Of a stretch of DNA of 64,000 nucleotides, positions 23,674-34,074 are shown piece after piece. Made by a program: the position numbers and the translations under genes. The stretch is from positions 11,040,970 to 11,104,969 of the forward strand of contig CP099841.1 of assembly GCA_030062745.1 (NCBI GenBank), read 5' to 3'. Numbering within the stretch: position 1 is the stretch's first letter; every line of letters starts with the position of its first letter. A model generated the notes under the pieces. It was not told the origin of the DNA, searched no databases, and worked only from the letters and a program-made list of their open reading frames with translations. Origin of the DNA: Capitulum mitella (Eukaryota > Arthropoda > Thecostraca > Pollicipedomorpha > Pollicipedidae).

Positions 23674-23674
23674 G

Positions 23675-25105
23675 GACGGCAGACTGTTACTGACGATGGA
23701 AAGGAAAAGGTGGATCGACTCTGTCGTTGTAACCGGTCCAAGAAGTGCCGCCGAGCTCTTCGGTGTTTGGAAGTTGCAAGTAGAGCCGGAGCAACGCCAG
23801 CCGACGTTGTCGCGCTTTGTCTGGAAGACTGGGAGGTTTCGGACAACGTCGTCGGCATGAGCTTCGACACCACCTCCAGCAATACTGGACAAGTTGTGGG
23901 AGCAAACACGCTTCTTCAGCAGAAGCTTGAGTGACGGCCTATTCACTTTGCTTGTCGTCATCATATCGTCGAACTGGTGGCAGAGGCGGCTTTCTCCACG
24001 CGCTTCGGTCCGTCCTCGGGACCGCAATCTCCTTGTTCAAGAGCTTCAAGAAGAGATGGAGGCTCATTGATTAGAACAAGTTTGAACCTATGGTGTATGA
24101 AGACCTGGAGCCAGCAGTGGCCGAGACGTTTTTCTCTTCCAATGATCGTTTCGTCGCCTTCTGCCGTGAGAAGCTCGCCGAAATCCAGCCTAGCGATGAT
24201 TATCGTTGGTTCTTTGAGGTCTCGATTATCCCCTTTGGTCAAGAGCCTCCACGGGGAATCAAGTTCCCCAGCCAGGTACTCTCCAACGTGCCAGATAGAT
24301 GGTTCCATCGCGCCAGATGGATGGAGCGCATAATCTGCGGGATCAAGATCTTCTTGCTTTGCCATCAGTTCTCCGTGACTCTCAGTGAATTGGGAGCACT
24401 CAAGCACTTCGTCTCTTTCATAGTTGTTTTGTACGTCAGTGCATGGTTCTGCTCTTCATCGGCGGTCAGCGCTTCCGTGCACGACCTGGCCGTTCTGCAA
24501 AGCCTGATGTGAATGCTGAAATTTCGAAGGGGATCTCCAAGGAGTTTGCCGACCACGTATTATCTATTATGACATTATAGTCGACATATGATTTATTATA
24601 ACGATCACCTATTATGGTGCCCCAGCGAAGAACTGGCTGGTGTGTCGTTCTTCGACGAGGGCATGCCGTGTGAGATGAAGACGAGGATGATCGCGGCACT
24701 CCAGGAACAGGGATCGGAGAGTCCTCCCAGCGAGCGCAGATGGATCTCGCAGAAAAGGAGGTTCTCGTCCCAGGAAGATCATCGTCGACTTCATTACCGC
24801 AAAGTCGGTGGGCAACCTGAAAGCCTACGGCACCAAGGTGGACTTCCTTGCCGCCGATCCCGCTGATTGGGAGACAGCACCTGGCTTCACGAACGCTAAG
24901 GAAGTCCTGTGCGGGATCGCGGTAGTTAGCGACTTCGCCGAACGAGCTGTGGCTCTTATCCAAGTATACAACAAGGTACTGACGAAGGATGAAGGGCAAA
25001 AGCAGTACCTGCTGCAAGTCGTCGAATAGCATCGTCGCCAGAACCCCGAGACCGCTAAGAGGACTGAAGTATCATTCCCACCTAAGCCACACTGCTGCCG
25101 ACAGG
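23675..25105 (+). pseudogene. C-terminal part of the same DDE-type transposon protein
   Basis: The protein resumes at the target-site duplication (DGRLLLT). In order: SVVVTG, a frameshift near 23780, then LEDWEVSDNVVGMSFDTTSS (likely first catalytic Asp), CRHHIVELV (a CxxH motif), RARWMERIICGIKIFLL, FIVVLYVSAWF, then DFAERAVALIQVYN (likely catalytic Glu) and LTKDEGQKQYLLQVVE. The order of Asp, CxxH and Glu fits the eukaryotic DDE transposases with an inserted C(2)H motif; the superfamily is not assigned. Stops lie at 23932 and about 24050, and a further one at 25027 interrupts LQVVE-HRRQNPE. There are at least three frameshifts, so it is non-functional. Confidence 0.7.
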
Positions 25106-25570
25106 GCCAGTGACCTATGGCCTGAGACAGAATGCGAAGTGTCTTTCGATCCAGTGTGTCAAAAGGAGTACTATGATGTGCATTTTATGCATATCGTGCG
25201 CTTGGTTTAAAAAACTGAAGCACAAAACACGTTTGGAGGCATTTCAGACACATCTCTCCCTGAGCGAATCTCTCAGGGATCACAAGTCCATGGAGAATGA
25301 GTTCTTGCTGGGGATAAATGAAATGGTGTTCTTTGAATTTAATGGGCTCGGAATGCACAAAAGCCGGCGCGAATTTCATCGAAATAAAATAAAATCCAGC
25401 ACAAACGACATGCAGTCTTCGTGTGAAAGTGCTTAAGAGTGCTGGACCAAGGCCATATTTTGCACACATGATTTCCTCCAAAAGACATAACAGTTAATGA
25501 CAGAGCGCTGTGGAAGTGTTCATCGTAATTCGCTCTTATATATATATATATATATGTCCTTTCCTTAGGA

Positions 25571-25637
<67 letters not shown>

Positions 25638-25824
25638 GTGGACAAAACTCAATAAGGAGAACACAAATGCCGGGGGGGTGGCTCAGCCAAGGCGTCTCGT
25701 TCGCAGCATTGCCCCCGCAGTCATTTTTCCTTAAAATAGGCCCTGTCTCGGGGGATGAGGCGGAATAAGCCCCACCATATTGGAATTTTCCCTAGGTTAA
25801 GAGCAGGAGAATAGGTTTAAACTT
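25106..25824. other. Downstream flank of the transposase remnant
   Basis: No coding content is recognised after about 25105. The frames at 25110-25436 have no known motif. A long (TA)n tract lies within. Confidence 0.45.
25539..25634. repeat. (TA)n microsatellite
   Basis: Two blocks of TA dinucleotides are separated by TGTCCTTTCCTTAGGA. Frames through it encode Tyr-Ile repeats and are not genes. Confidence 0.95.
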
Positions 25825-26060
25825 TATTAATCACAGCTCTTGAGATCCAGGGCATTCTCGAGCCTATGTAGTGTGTTACGAGGAGACACATATATTATGT
25901 AAATAACTTAGATATTCTCTTTCAAGTTCTACGTATCACGAGCTTTCCAATGGCAGGTTTATCTTTCATCGTGCTACCAACCGCGAGTTAGGGGAGGGGG
26001 ATGCAACAACATTCTTAGTCGGGCGTGCGTGGTGCCGACTGACAGGCCAGTCGGGCGCTG
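25825..26060 (-). mobile_element. TTAA-type MITE family 2, end fragment
   Basis: Read on the minus strand it starts near CAGCGCCCGACTGGCC (26058 downwards). It passes GTTGGTAGCACGATGAAAGA and reaches CCTGGATCTCAAGAGCTGTG at about 25835-25855, as in the left part of the family. It is divergent and truncated. Confidence 0.55.
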
Positions 26061-26258
26061 GTCAATAATCGATCAATTATTCTGAAGGTACGACGAAAAC
26101 AGGCTTAATTTCTTTGTCTCTGCGCGGTGTACTCGGTGTGTCCTGCAGTGGTTTTTATAGTCGGCCCAGTTGCGAAACTGGCTGTGGCCATTGCTTGTCG
26201 CTGTCGATGCCTTTTATTAGGCTGTTGGCTGCCTGACATTCAGACGTTGCCCATTCAG

Positions 26259-27656
26259 CAGGGACGGCGGATTGCATTTTCGGCTAGGGGGGCAAGCTCT
26301 TTCGGATTAACAGCCGACCTCATTTGGGTTACCTTCTTCCCCCATCCCAAAAAAACAACTGAACTTCGTTCTTTTTGCTATCGCCCACTTTTTCTTTAAA
26401 AAAGCAAACCTTTTTCCAGGTTTTGGCGCTACTTGTGTTCTCCAACATGCGTTGATTTTTCTGTTCAGGTCTGTACCCATTGCCATTTTTCGGGCCTTTG
26501 ACTTTGGGCATCCATCTTCAAAATGGCTAATGATGCAAACTTCTGCTTGTTATGATGTTTGCGTTTACATCACGAATTCAACATTATTATGAAATACATT
26601 TGTAAACGGTTGAAAGGCAGTTTCCTCCCACAACATTAAATTATAACTCGACGCTTAGTAACAAAGCTCCTACAGACTATCATACGAGAACGAAATCATT
26701 ATCTCAAGCACTTGCCAAAGCAACTTTGCCTGTCCCCCATACACACATTACGTAACTATGCCAGTGCCAAATATCTCACATAATGGATCAGGGGCGTAGC
26801 CAGGATTCCGCCCAGGGGGAGGGCAAATCGGATCAAGGGGACCCTCGAAACCAACGGGAGCCCTCGCCAAGGGCGGATCCAAGATCTCGCTAAGGCGGGA
26901 GAGGGGTGGAGGCAAATGGTCAGCGCGGGGCCCCCATTTTTTGCCCTCCAGATATGGAAAATGATGTAATTCTGCTTTTTACCGTATAAGGTGACCAAAA
27001 AATTCAAACGCGTCATCTTATTGGAGAAAATTCTGCGTTTTGTTTCCGAACACAGTGCCCGAAATACGACAAAAACGGCGAGATTTTAGGCGGCTCCGTC
27101 CCTCCCGTCATTTGAAATGTCATGTCTGTATGTGGTTCAGGAAACCGTCTGTCCCCCCTCCCAATCCCGTAGCTTCTGGACTTTTTTTAGTTTAGGTTAG
27201 TTTAGTCTAGTTTAGTTCAGTTTAAGTCAGCTTAGTTTAGGTTTCCTCTTGCAATTACAGGGGCACTTTTGGTGGTCTCGGGGAGTCTGCCGTGCCAGGA
27301 TCCTCTAGTGGTCTCAGGTTCCTTTTACCAATTCACGTGTCCCGCGGGACGTCTCAGGTGCTCCTTTGGAAGTTTCCCATCTAGTAGTTTCAGGGACGCT
27401 TAAACTATCTCGGATTGGTTCCTGTTGTCCCTGAGACGTTTTTGCCGTCTAAAGAGCCCCTCAGGCACTAAAAAGAGCCCTGTGTAAGCCTCTCTCTGCT
27501 GTGACAGGGGCGCCTCTTGCAATCGTCCAAGTCCTTCGGCCGTTTCACGAGCAATCTGGACGTCGCAAGGTCTATAGTTTCAGGGGCCCCTCTGGTCGTC
27601 TCAGTGGCCCCTATTGCTAGAGACTTTTAGTAAGCAGTCTCAAAGGTCCCTCTCTA
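26259..27656 (-). mobile_element. Inverted truncated copy of the nested hAT-like composite (right arm)
   Basis: It starts exactly at the outer element's terminal repeat, CAGGGACGGCGGATTGC. It carries the inner element's end (CAAGGGCGGATCCAAG at 26868) with the same preceding 8 bases, GCCCTCGC, the complement of the inner duplication in the left arm. It breaks off at 27656 inside the inner element's ~20-bp array, so the far ends of both elements are missing. The minus frame 26329-26511 belongs to the outer element and matches no family I know. Confidence 0.8.
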
Positions 27657-28576
27657 CACACAGAGAAAAGTTCAGCACGCAATGGGTACTAGACCAGCTG
27701 CAGGAAACCACACCACACAAGATACTACTCAAAGTTCCTTTTATGTACTTATTGGCGATCTGCCCTCTCTTAGGCACTTTGCGAAATCTTCAAAAACACC
27801 CCGAGGGTTAGCGGCGAGAGTACTAACTGTGCACCCCAGGTTCTACACGAAAGTAAATTGAGTGCTAATGCAGAAGTACCAATAAAGGTGTCTGCAGGAA
27901 ACCACACCCCACAACGTACTAAATGGAGATGGGACTTTTCGTAGTACCGAAAAAGTACCTAGATACCCTCGCAGGAGGTTGGTTTACACCACCAGATGCT
28001 TTTCGTAGTACCGAATAAGTACTCAACTACCTGCGTGGAGGGCTGACCTACACCATAATAACCTCCACCTGCAAGGTAAATTGGGCACCAGTTGCAGCCG
28101 CTAAATGCACAGTAAATACGTCGATCAATGCAACGAATCGTATATTATAGTCCGCATCATACATATCACGCACACACAGGACTTAGTGATTTTCTTCAAA
28201 TATGTATCCCTCCTCTGTACAGCAGTCCAACGCTCATCTGCATTAAGTCAAAACATGAGGAGCTACAAGCATGCCGGTTTCATGCACAAAAGGAAAAGGC
28301 TTCCTTGGAAAAACATTACAACACGAACTAAAAACGCTATGCATCTGCACACCGCAAGAAAAAAGATCAGATATCCGGAACTCACAGTATTCCGGGTACG
28401 CTTGGACATACGGCCACCGAACCAGGTTTTGCCATTTATTTCCAACCTGTTATGCTTCACAACTTGGAAATAAATGACAAGACCTTGTTCGGTGGCTTGG
28501 ACCCATCATCTATGCCCAACACGTATTTCTGGAGATAGTATAGCACGTTTCGTGTCTTCGCACTAAACTGTACATT
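27657..28576. other. Unassigned spacer with short internal repeats
   Basis: GCAGGAAACCACACCNCACAA occurs twice (about 27711 and 27895), and CTTTTCGTAGTACCGAA occurs twice (about 27933 and 28000). No coding content is recognised. Frames at 28105-28477 overlap on both strands. Confidence 0.5.
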
Positions 28577-29931
28577 TTACACTGAATGAACGAGCACCAG
28601 AGCTGTCAGAGCCTCTGTTTTGCTGGAGGCCTGATAAAGCGTCCGGTGGCTCTGGGCCACTGTCAGGCCGTAGATACCTGGCAATGGTCGCCGCTCGGCC
28701 GCGACATTCTGAAACAGGTTTCCTTTGCTGCAGCCCAACAGGTGCGAGACTTGGCGCAAGGTGTCGTCTGGAAGAACGGACGCATAAATTAACAAAAGAA
28801 TGACTTTTCACAGTGAAGATAATCAGAGGCACATGCACAGGCAAACGCGTGCAAGCGCCCAAACGCCCACACGCCCACACAAACGCAAACGTACACGCAT
28901 ACGCATACGCATACGCACACCCACGCGCACACACACACACACACACACATAATCACTTGTTTTATTACCACTTGTGAACATCATACCCAACAGAAAAGGG
29001 TTCTGACGGACGTAGTCCTTGCTGCTGTAAAAGTTGTACAAATGAATGCCAGATACACATAAGACAACCTAAATATTTGCAAAACGCGACGATACCACTA
29101 CAGCCAGCACTGACAAAACATGTATGACGTTACATAGCAGCATTACATGTTTTGATCCCTAACCGCTGTGATTGGCTGCCGGAAACGTTACCTGGTGGGC
29201 TTTTCAGCACCTCCTGAAACTCTGACATTTTCTTTTCGATGGCATCCTGGAAGTTTTGAAACAAATGGTCCTTGTTCTCCCCTGCCAACCTCGTGGTCTC
29301 ACGTTGGAACTGCAACAAGTGAGAAATCGCCATGACCTGTACATGGAATTCCAACTCGCCGGCAGCGTGTTGGCTTGGTGAATCACACGAGTTTACATTA
29401 ATAGACACAAAAATATGCATAATATACTGTACTGTGACTGTCAAAGTTCAATATATAAATATACATGAAATGCGAACAAATGAAATAACAACAGATAAAT
29501 GCATTGCGTGACATGTTACCTTTTCAGTAACTGGATATGCAATGAGTTAACCAACAAATTAAAACGAAGTCTATTGCCAGCTAACCTCTTGGTTTGAGAA
29601 CAGTCTGGGGTAGTCCCTTCCCATTACTGCAAAGGTATCTTGATCCCTCTCAGGCTTTAGGACTTTCTGCCTTCGGTCTGGAAACGTTTCATTCATCAGC
29701 CTCACTACATCTTCGTCGGTGAGGTCAGGGTTTTTCAGCTCGTTGATTTTTCTCTGCATGTCGATCTCGTTCAGCTTCGATAGCGGTGGAACGTACATGG
29801 GGAGTCCAACAACGCGTGGCCGCTTACGATCTGAAGCGCGGGCGGTAGAGACCGCCCTCGGAGTCTTCGCGAAGGCGTTTTGCCCGGCGCCGGTTTTTGA
29901 ATTTATCGCGCAGCTTTCGCTTGGCCAGCCG
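28577..29931 (-). CDS. Candidate three-exon gene of unknown function (3' part)
   Basis: Three minus-strand open segments join in frame through good GT/AG borders. Exon a is 29931-29586, preceded by GCTTTGGCATTTCAG and followed by GTTAGC. Exon b is 29336-29192, preceded by CATGTACAG and followed by GTAACG. Exon c is 28803-28577, preceded by TGTGAAAAG and ending at a stop. Lengths 346, 145 and 227 keep the phase across both introns (249 and 388 bp). The product would be ~238 residues. It is charged, with a segment KINELKNPDLTDEDVV, MNETFPDRRQKVL and DYPRLF. The TF-x-x-RR to YP-x-LF spacing recalls SAMD3-like proteins, but only weakly. A 5' exon must lie upstream. Intron 2 holds a (CA)n tract. 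It could instead be a mobile-element protein. Confidence 0.45.
28840..28950. repeat. (ACGCAT)n/(AC)n microsatellite
   Basis: CGCATA and CGCACA hexamers run into a pure (AC)n tract ending near 28950. It lies in intron 2 of the candidate gene. The open frames across it are repeat products. Confidence 0.95.
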
Positions 29932-30434
29932 CTGAAATGCCAAAGCAAAATATGCGAAATCCATACATTGCGAGGTAAAAAAAAGGAAGTCGTTGGACAT
30001 GGGACAAGGGGCAAAGGTATTTTTCATGCAGAACGCGGCATTGTGTGTAATGCCGTAATTCGTGATTATCATTATCGAAATTATTCAGAATAAGCAATAA
30101 GTCGAAGTTTACGAATAAGTCGTTCATCCATTATTAATATGTCGCACTGACACTGGAAACGAATGAACCATTGCTTGCACTCTTATTAAAATGCGTGCAC
30201 GGGCGTCCCACTGCGTGATGGTTACTGGAACTAAAACGCATTACGTCGAGTTACCGAAATCGGTCAATTTATTACTGAAATGCGTGCTTGGACGATTATT
30301 TCAGTTTTTGTTTTTATTCGTTTTATGTTTGAAATAAAAATGGTTATTTTTAATTTAATGTTTTCATTTTGTGTGTATATATAAATGTTTATATATTTGT
30401 ATGTAATATACATACATACATACATGCATATGTA

Positions 30435-30487
<53 letters not shown>

Positions 30488-31005
30488 ATATATATATATG
30501 CATATATGTATTCCACATTGGTGTAAGTTGGGAGAGGCTTTCTTTAATACAGGTTTTGTTGAAAAGGAAGATATGTTCTGTTTTTATGATACTTCTGGTG
30601 TAACTTTCGATAAGTCGGACATTCCTCTTTAAGTCGTAGCTTACTCGTGAAATAAGTACTACATGATTATTCATACATTAACGTTTCAGAAATATCGTTT
30701 TCAATCTTCAGCATAATCTGCTTCACATTACAGTACGGTGTTTCTTTTTAATGCACATGCACAGAACGATCGTTATTACTGAATGCACTTTCGAAATGGA
30801 GTTCACAGTTGATTACCATACATTAAAAGGTTACTAGTTTATGAAATATCTTAATTTAGTCAGACCCCCAAAAGCGACAGTGTTATACAGTATTTCATTT
30901 GTCTGTTTAAGTCGGGCCTTAAAAATGTATGATCAGCGCCTCGGTGATTAGGAGGCGCTTGTAATCATGACATTTTTAAGTCTAGTCGTGCTGTCCGTCA
31001 AAACT
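29932..31005. other. AT-rich spacer with (TA)n tract
   Basis: This is upstream of the candidate gene on the minus strand. It includes a (TA)n/(TG) tract at 30405-30512. No coding content is recognised. A missing 5' exon could lie here. Confidence 0.45.
30405..30512. repeat. (TA)n microsatellite with CATA borders
   Basis: ACATACATACATGCATA leads into a long TA run, then TGTGTATATA. Frames across it encode Tyr/Ile repeats only. Confidence 0.95.
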
Positions 31006-31400
31006 TGTCGAGTAAGTCGTTCGTCATGGCCAAGTATGTGTTGGGCGGGTGCCCCATCTCGTAAATGCATCGCCAGTCGCCTAGATAAAGTCGTCATCGT
31101 GGCACCAATGTAGTGTACGAGGCAGTCAGACAGTCAGACAGAAGCCTACAGTCTTCGTGTGGACAAGTAAACTGGTACACTACATTGGTGCTTTTTTACG
31201 TTATTGGTCTCGTCAGAAAGGTTATTCTTCATCAGAAGGTTCGCCACTGCTTTGCTTTTGTAATAAACGATTAGTTGTATTCGATTTTGTCAAGTAAGTC
31301 GTTCGTCGTGGTCTAACATGTGTTAGACGGGTGCCTCATCGCGTAAATGCATCGTCAGTCGCCTAGATGAAGTCGTCATCGTGACACCAATGTAGTGTAC
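31006..31400. repeat. 113-bp direct repeat pair with internal inverted motif
   Basis: 31006-31118 and 31288-31400 are near-identical (TGTCRAGTAAGTCGTTCGTC to CACCAATGTAGTGTAC), with a period of 282 bp. Between them GTACACTACATTGGTG (31173-31188) is the perfect reverse complement of the last 16 bases of the repeat, so the first unit can fold back over a ~54-bp loop that contains GTCAGACAGTCAGACAG. An AATAAA motif sits at about 31261. The arrangement could be the ends of a small retroelement or a tandem unit. I cannot decide. Confidence 0.75.
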
Positions 31401-31648
31401 AGGTATGTGCACTTTTTGATCTTGTAAATTTTGTAAATCTTGTACTGTTGTGAATGCTGTATAACACTTTATATACATATAGACAAAGAAGCATATATAT
31501 ATATATATGCATATATATATATACATATTGCCGATTTGCAAATATATATTATGCACATATTTTTAACACTTCATTTCTAGAAAAAAAAATAAAAAAAAAA
31601 AAAATTATAAATTAATCTATTTCATTCTATAAAAAAACATATCCCAAT
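31401..31648. other. AT-rich spacer
   Basis: TA-rich stretches lie at 31493-31530 and an A-rich block at 31580-31605. No gene is seen. Confidence 0.6.
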
Positions 31649-32411
31649 TTAACCCTATTCCCGGGAGGGGGGGGGCGGAATCCACCCCCCTCGGGTTTTT
31701 TGCTTGCCAATTCCAGGCTTTTTAACGCAGCTTCACGAAACTTGGTCACTTTTCCTAGCTATTTTTTCTACGTGCCGTGACAAAATTTCAAAATTCTACT
31801 TTGCTCAGGGGCGGAGTCAGGCAACGTTTTTGGGAGGCACCTCATGCCGTTTTTGGCCATGTTAACCCTATTCCCGGAGGGCTAGACGGTATGGCCGATT
31901 CCCGGCAGGGGGGGCGGATTCGGCCCCCCCTGAGATCTCGAGAACTACTTATCCGATTTCATCGCAACAAACGGCAATCGATTTGCCGTGACGTGAACTA
32001 CATCTTTATAAAAAGAAATTTTCAAAATTTTGAAATTTGTGGATACAGGGGGGCAAAAATGTCAAAATGGGGGGTACTTTTTGACTTCTTATAACTCCGT
32101 TGTTTATGGACCGATTTCGATGAAACTGGCATCAATCGAGAGATTATAGATAGGGCTTTTACCATGGGTATGCAAATTTGAAATTTTGAGAAAATTCATG
32201 GGCGTTCACAGGGTTTCAAAAATAGGGGGATTAGTTTTCCAATAACGGAATGAACAAAAGAGGCCAAAACACTTTTTTAGCTTCTGCTAGTCATGTTATG
32301 CTAAAGAAGTACAAATCGCATTACAATGTTTGTATAATGTTAGCATAGGCGGTGCCAGGGACATAAAAAAAGGGGGAACTGTCATGGTCACACGTTTCTC
32401 AGATCAACTTG

Positions 32412-32444
32412 TGACCTTTGACCTTAAATGACCTCCAGTGACCT
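32412..32444 (+). promoter_or_regulatory. TGACCT array with DR1-DR4-DR4 spacing
   Basis: Four perfect TGACCT hexamers (AGGTCA on the minus strand) lie at 32412, 32419, 32429 and 32439. The spacers are 1, 4 and 4 bases. AGGTCA is the half-site of nuclear receptors: DR1 suits RXR/HNF4-type dimers and DR4 other RXR partners. That use is known for the receptors and only inferred here. The same array occurs in every copy of this MITE. Confidence 0.6.
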
Positions 32445-32699
32445 TGGGGTCACCTGGAATGATGTCGTGTGCATTCAATATTATCTGCAAACGTTTTTAA
32501 TCGATTAAATTCACTCTATTCCAAAAAATTCATTTTTTGGCTTTTGCGATATAGGGTACGTGCACTGACATTTTAGGTCATAGCTCCGTGACCTGACCTG
32601 ATATCAAGCTGAAACTTGGTACACAAGTAGAGGGCATCTTTCTACGTCATATATATTCCGGGTTTGGCATTTGAAAGAACGGCGCCGAAATTATTGCGA

Positions 32700-32756
32700 A
32701 AAAACAAATTTTGACTTTTGACCTTGACCTGACCTTGTAAAGTGACCTCAGATAAA
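32700..32756 (+). promoter_or_regulatory. Second TGACC cluster in MITE family 1
   Basis: TTGACTTTTGACCTTGACC continues into TGACCTTGTAAAGTGACCTC. The complement contains TCAAGGTCA, the extended half-site recognised by FTZ-F1/ERR-type monomer receptors. It is conserved in the other copies (about 33200, 47300 and 63205). A regulatory role is inferred only. Confidence 0.45.
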
Positions 32757-34074
32757 CAAAATTACACATGCACATTTCCCAACTATTTAGCTATATATTC
32801 ATATAAAGTTTTAAGTTCTATCTTAAAAACTCTGTTTTTGGCAGACATTTTCCTTTTACCCTCAACATGGCCAAAAATGACCTGAGGTGCCTCCCAAAAA
32901 CGTTGCCTGGCTCCGCCCCTGAGCAAAATAGAATTTCGAAATTTTGTCACGGCGCGTAGAAGGAATAGCTAGGAAAAGTCACCAAGTTTCGTGAAGCTGC
33001 GTCAAAAAGCCTGGAATTGGCAAGCAAAAAACCCGAGGGGGGGCGGATTCCGCCCCCCCCTGCCGGGAATAGGGTTAAGGGTAAAAGGAAAATGTCTGCC
33101 AAAAGCAGAGTTTTTAAGATAGAGCTTAAAACTTTATATGGATGTATAGCTAAATAGGTGGGCCATGTGCAGACAAAATCTTGTTCACCTGAGGTTATTT
33201 TACAAGGTCAGGTCAAGGTCAAAAGTCAAAATTTGTTTTTTCGCAATAATTTCGGCGCCGTTTTTTCAAATGCAAAACCCGGAACACATATGACGTAGAA
33301 AGGTTTCTTCTACTTGTGTACAAAGTTTCAGCTTGATATCAGGTCGGGTCACGGAGTTATGACCTAAAATGTCAGTGCGCGTACCCTATATCGCAAAAGC
33401 CAAAAAATGAATTTTTTGAAATAGAGTGAATTCAATCGATTAAAAACGTTTACAGATAATATTGAATGCACACGACATCATTCCAGGTGACCCCAAGGTC
33501 ACTGGAGGTCATTTAAGGTCAAAGGTCACAAGTTGATCTGAAGAACGTGTGACCATGACAGTTCCCCCTTTTTTATGTCCCTGGCACCGCCTATGCTAAC
33601 ATTATACAAATATTGTAATGCGATTTGTACTTCTTTCGCATAACATGACTAGCAGAAGCTAAAAAAGTGTTTCGGCCTCTTTTGTTCATTCCGTTATTAG
33701 AAAACTAATTCCCTTATTTTTGAAACCCTGTGAACGCCCATGAATTTTCTCAAAATTTCAAATTTGCATACCCATGGTAAAAGCCCTATTCATAATCTCT
33801 CGATTGATGCCAGTTTCATCGAAATCGGTCGATAAACAACGGAGTTATAAGAAGTCAAAAAGTACCCCCCATTTTGACATTTTTGCCCCCTGTATCCACA
33901 AATTTCAAAATTTTGAAAATTTCTTTTTATAAAGATGTAGTTTACGTCACGGCGAATCGATTGCCTTTTGTTGCGATGAAATCGGACAAGTAGTTCTCGA
34001 GATCTCAGGGGGGCCGAATCCGCCCCTCTGCCGGGAATCAGCCATACCGTCTAGCCCTCCGGGAATAGGGTTAA

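Larger units (their letters stand above)
20500..23674 (+). mobile_element. hAT-like element splitting the transposase gene (3175 bp with its nested insert)
   Basis: The left end is CAGCGACGGCGGA. The right end on the minus strand is CAGGGACGGCGGA, matching at 12 of 13 positions. The flanking 8 bases are GACGGCAG on both sides (20492-20499 and 23675-23682), a perfect target-site duplication. The reading frame of the interrupted gene runs up to the left copy (HWDG) and resumes at the right copy (DGRLLLT). The interior has no transposase. It has a ~20-bp degenerate array of CCCCTGCCGRCCTGTA type at about 20740-21020 and a second hAT-like element at 21130-23055. Confidence 0.85.
31866..33074 (+). 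mobile_element. TTAA-type MITE family 1, copy 2 (1209 bp), nested in copy 1
   Basis: It is flanked by TTAA at 31862-31865 and 33075-33078. It starts CCCTATTCCCGGAGGGCTAG and ends CTGCCGGGAATAGGG. Its orientation is opposite to the copy around it. It is complete and matches the copies at 46951 and 62351 along its length. The frame 31777-32094 crosses the left part and has no known domain. Confidence 0.92.
31653..34070 (-). mobile_element. TTAA-type MITE family 1, copy 1, interrupted by copy 2
   Basis: The outer copy is flanked by TTAA at 31649-31652 and 34071-34074. Its two parts are 31653-31861 and 33079-34070, about 1.2 kb when the inner copy is ignored. It starts CCCTATTCCCGGGAGGGGG and ends CCTCCGGGAATAGGG. 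The ends are 12-bp perfect inverted repeats (CCCTATTCCCGG) followed by G-run/C-run hairpins. In uninterrupted copies (47158) the insertion point reads GCCATGTTGAGGGT, so a TTAA/TTGA tetramer was the target. It is non-coding. TTAA targeting and CCC ends suggest piggyBac-type mobilisation. Confidence 0.9.

Noticed and set aside
23573-23674. Reading of the left inverted-repeat arm as the start of the transposase gene's second half
   Set aside because: The gene sequence resumes only at the target-site duplication (23675); what precedes it is the end of the inserted hAT-like element and recurs at 26259.
30264-30674. Tyr/Ile-rich 136-codon frame
   Set aside because: It is produced by a (TA)n microsatellite.
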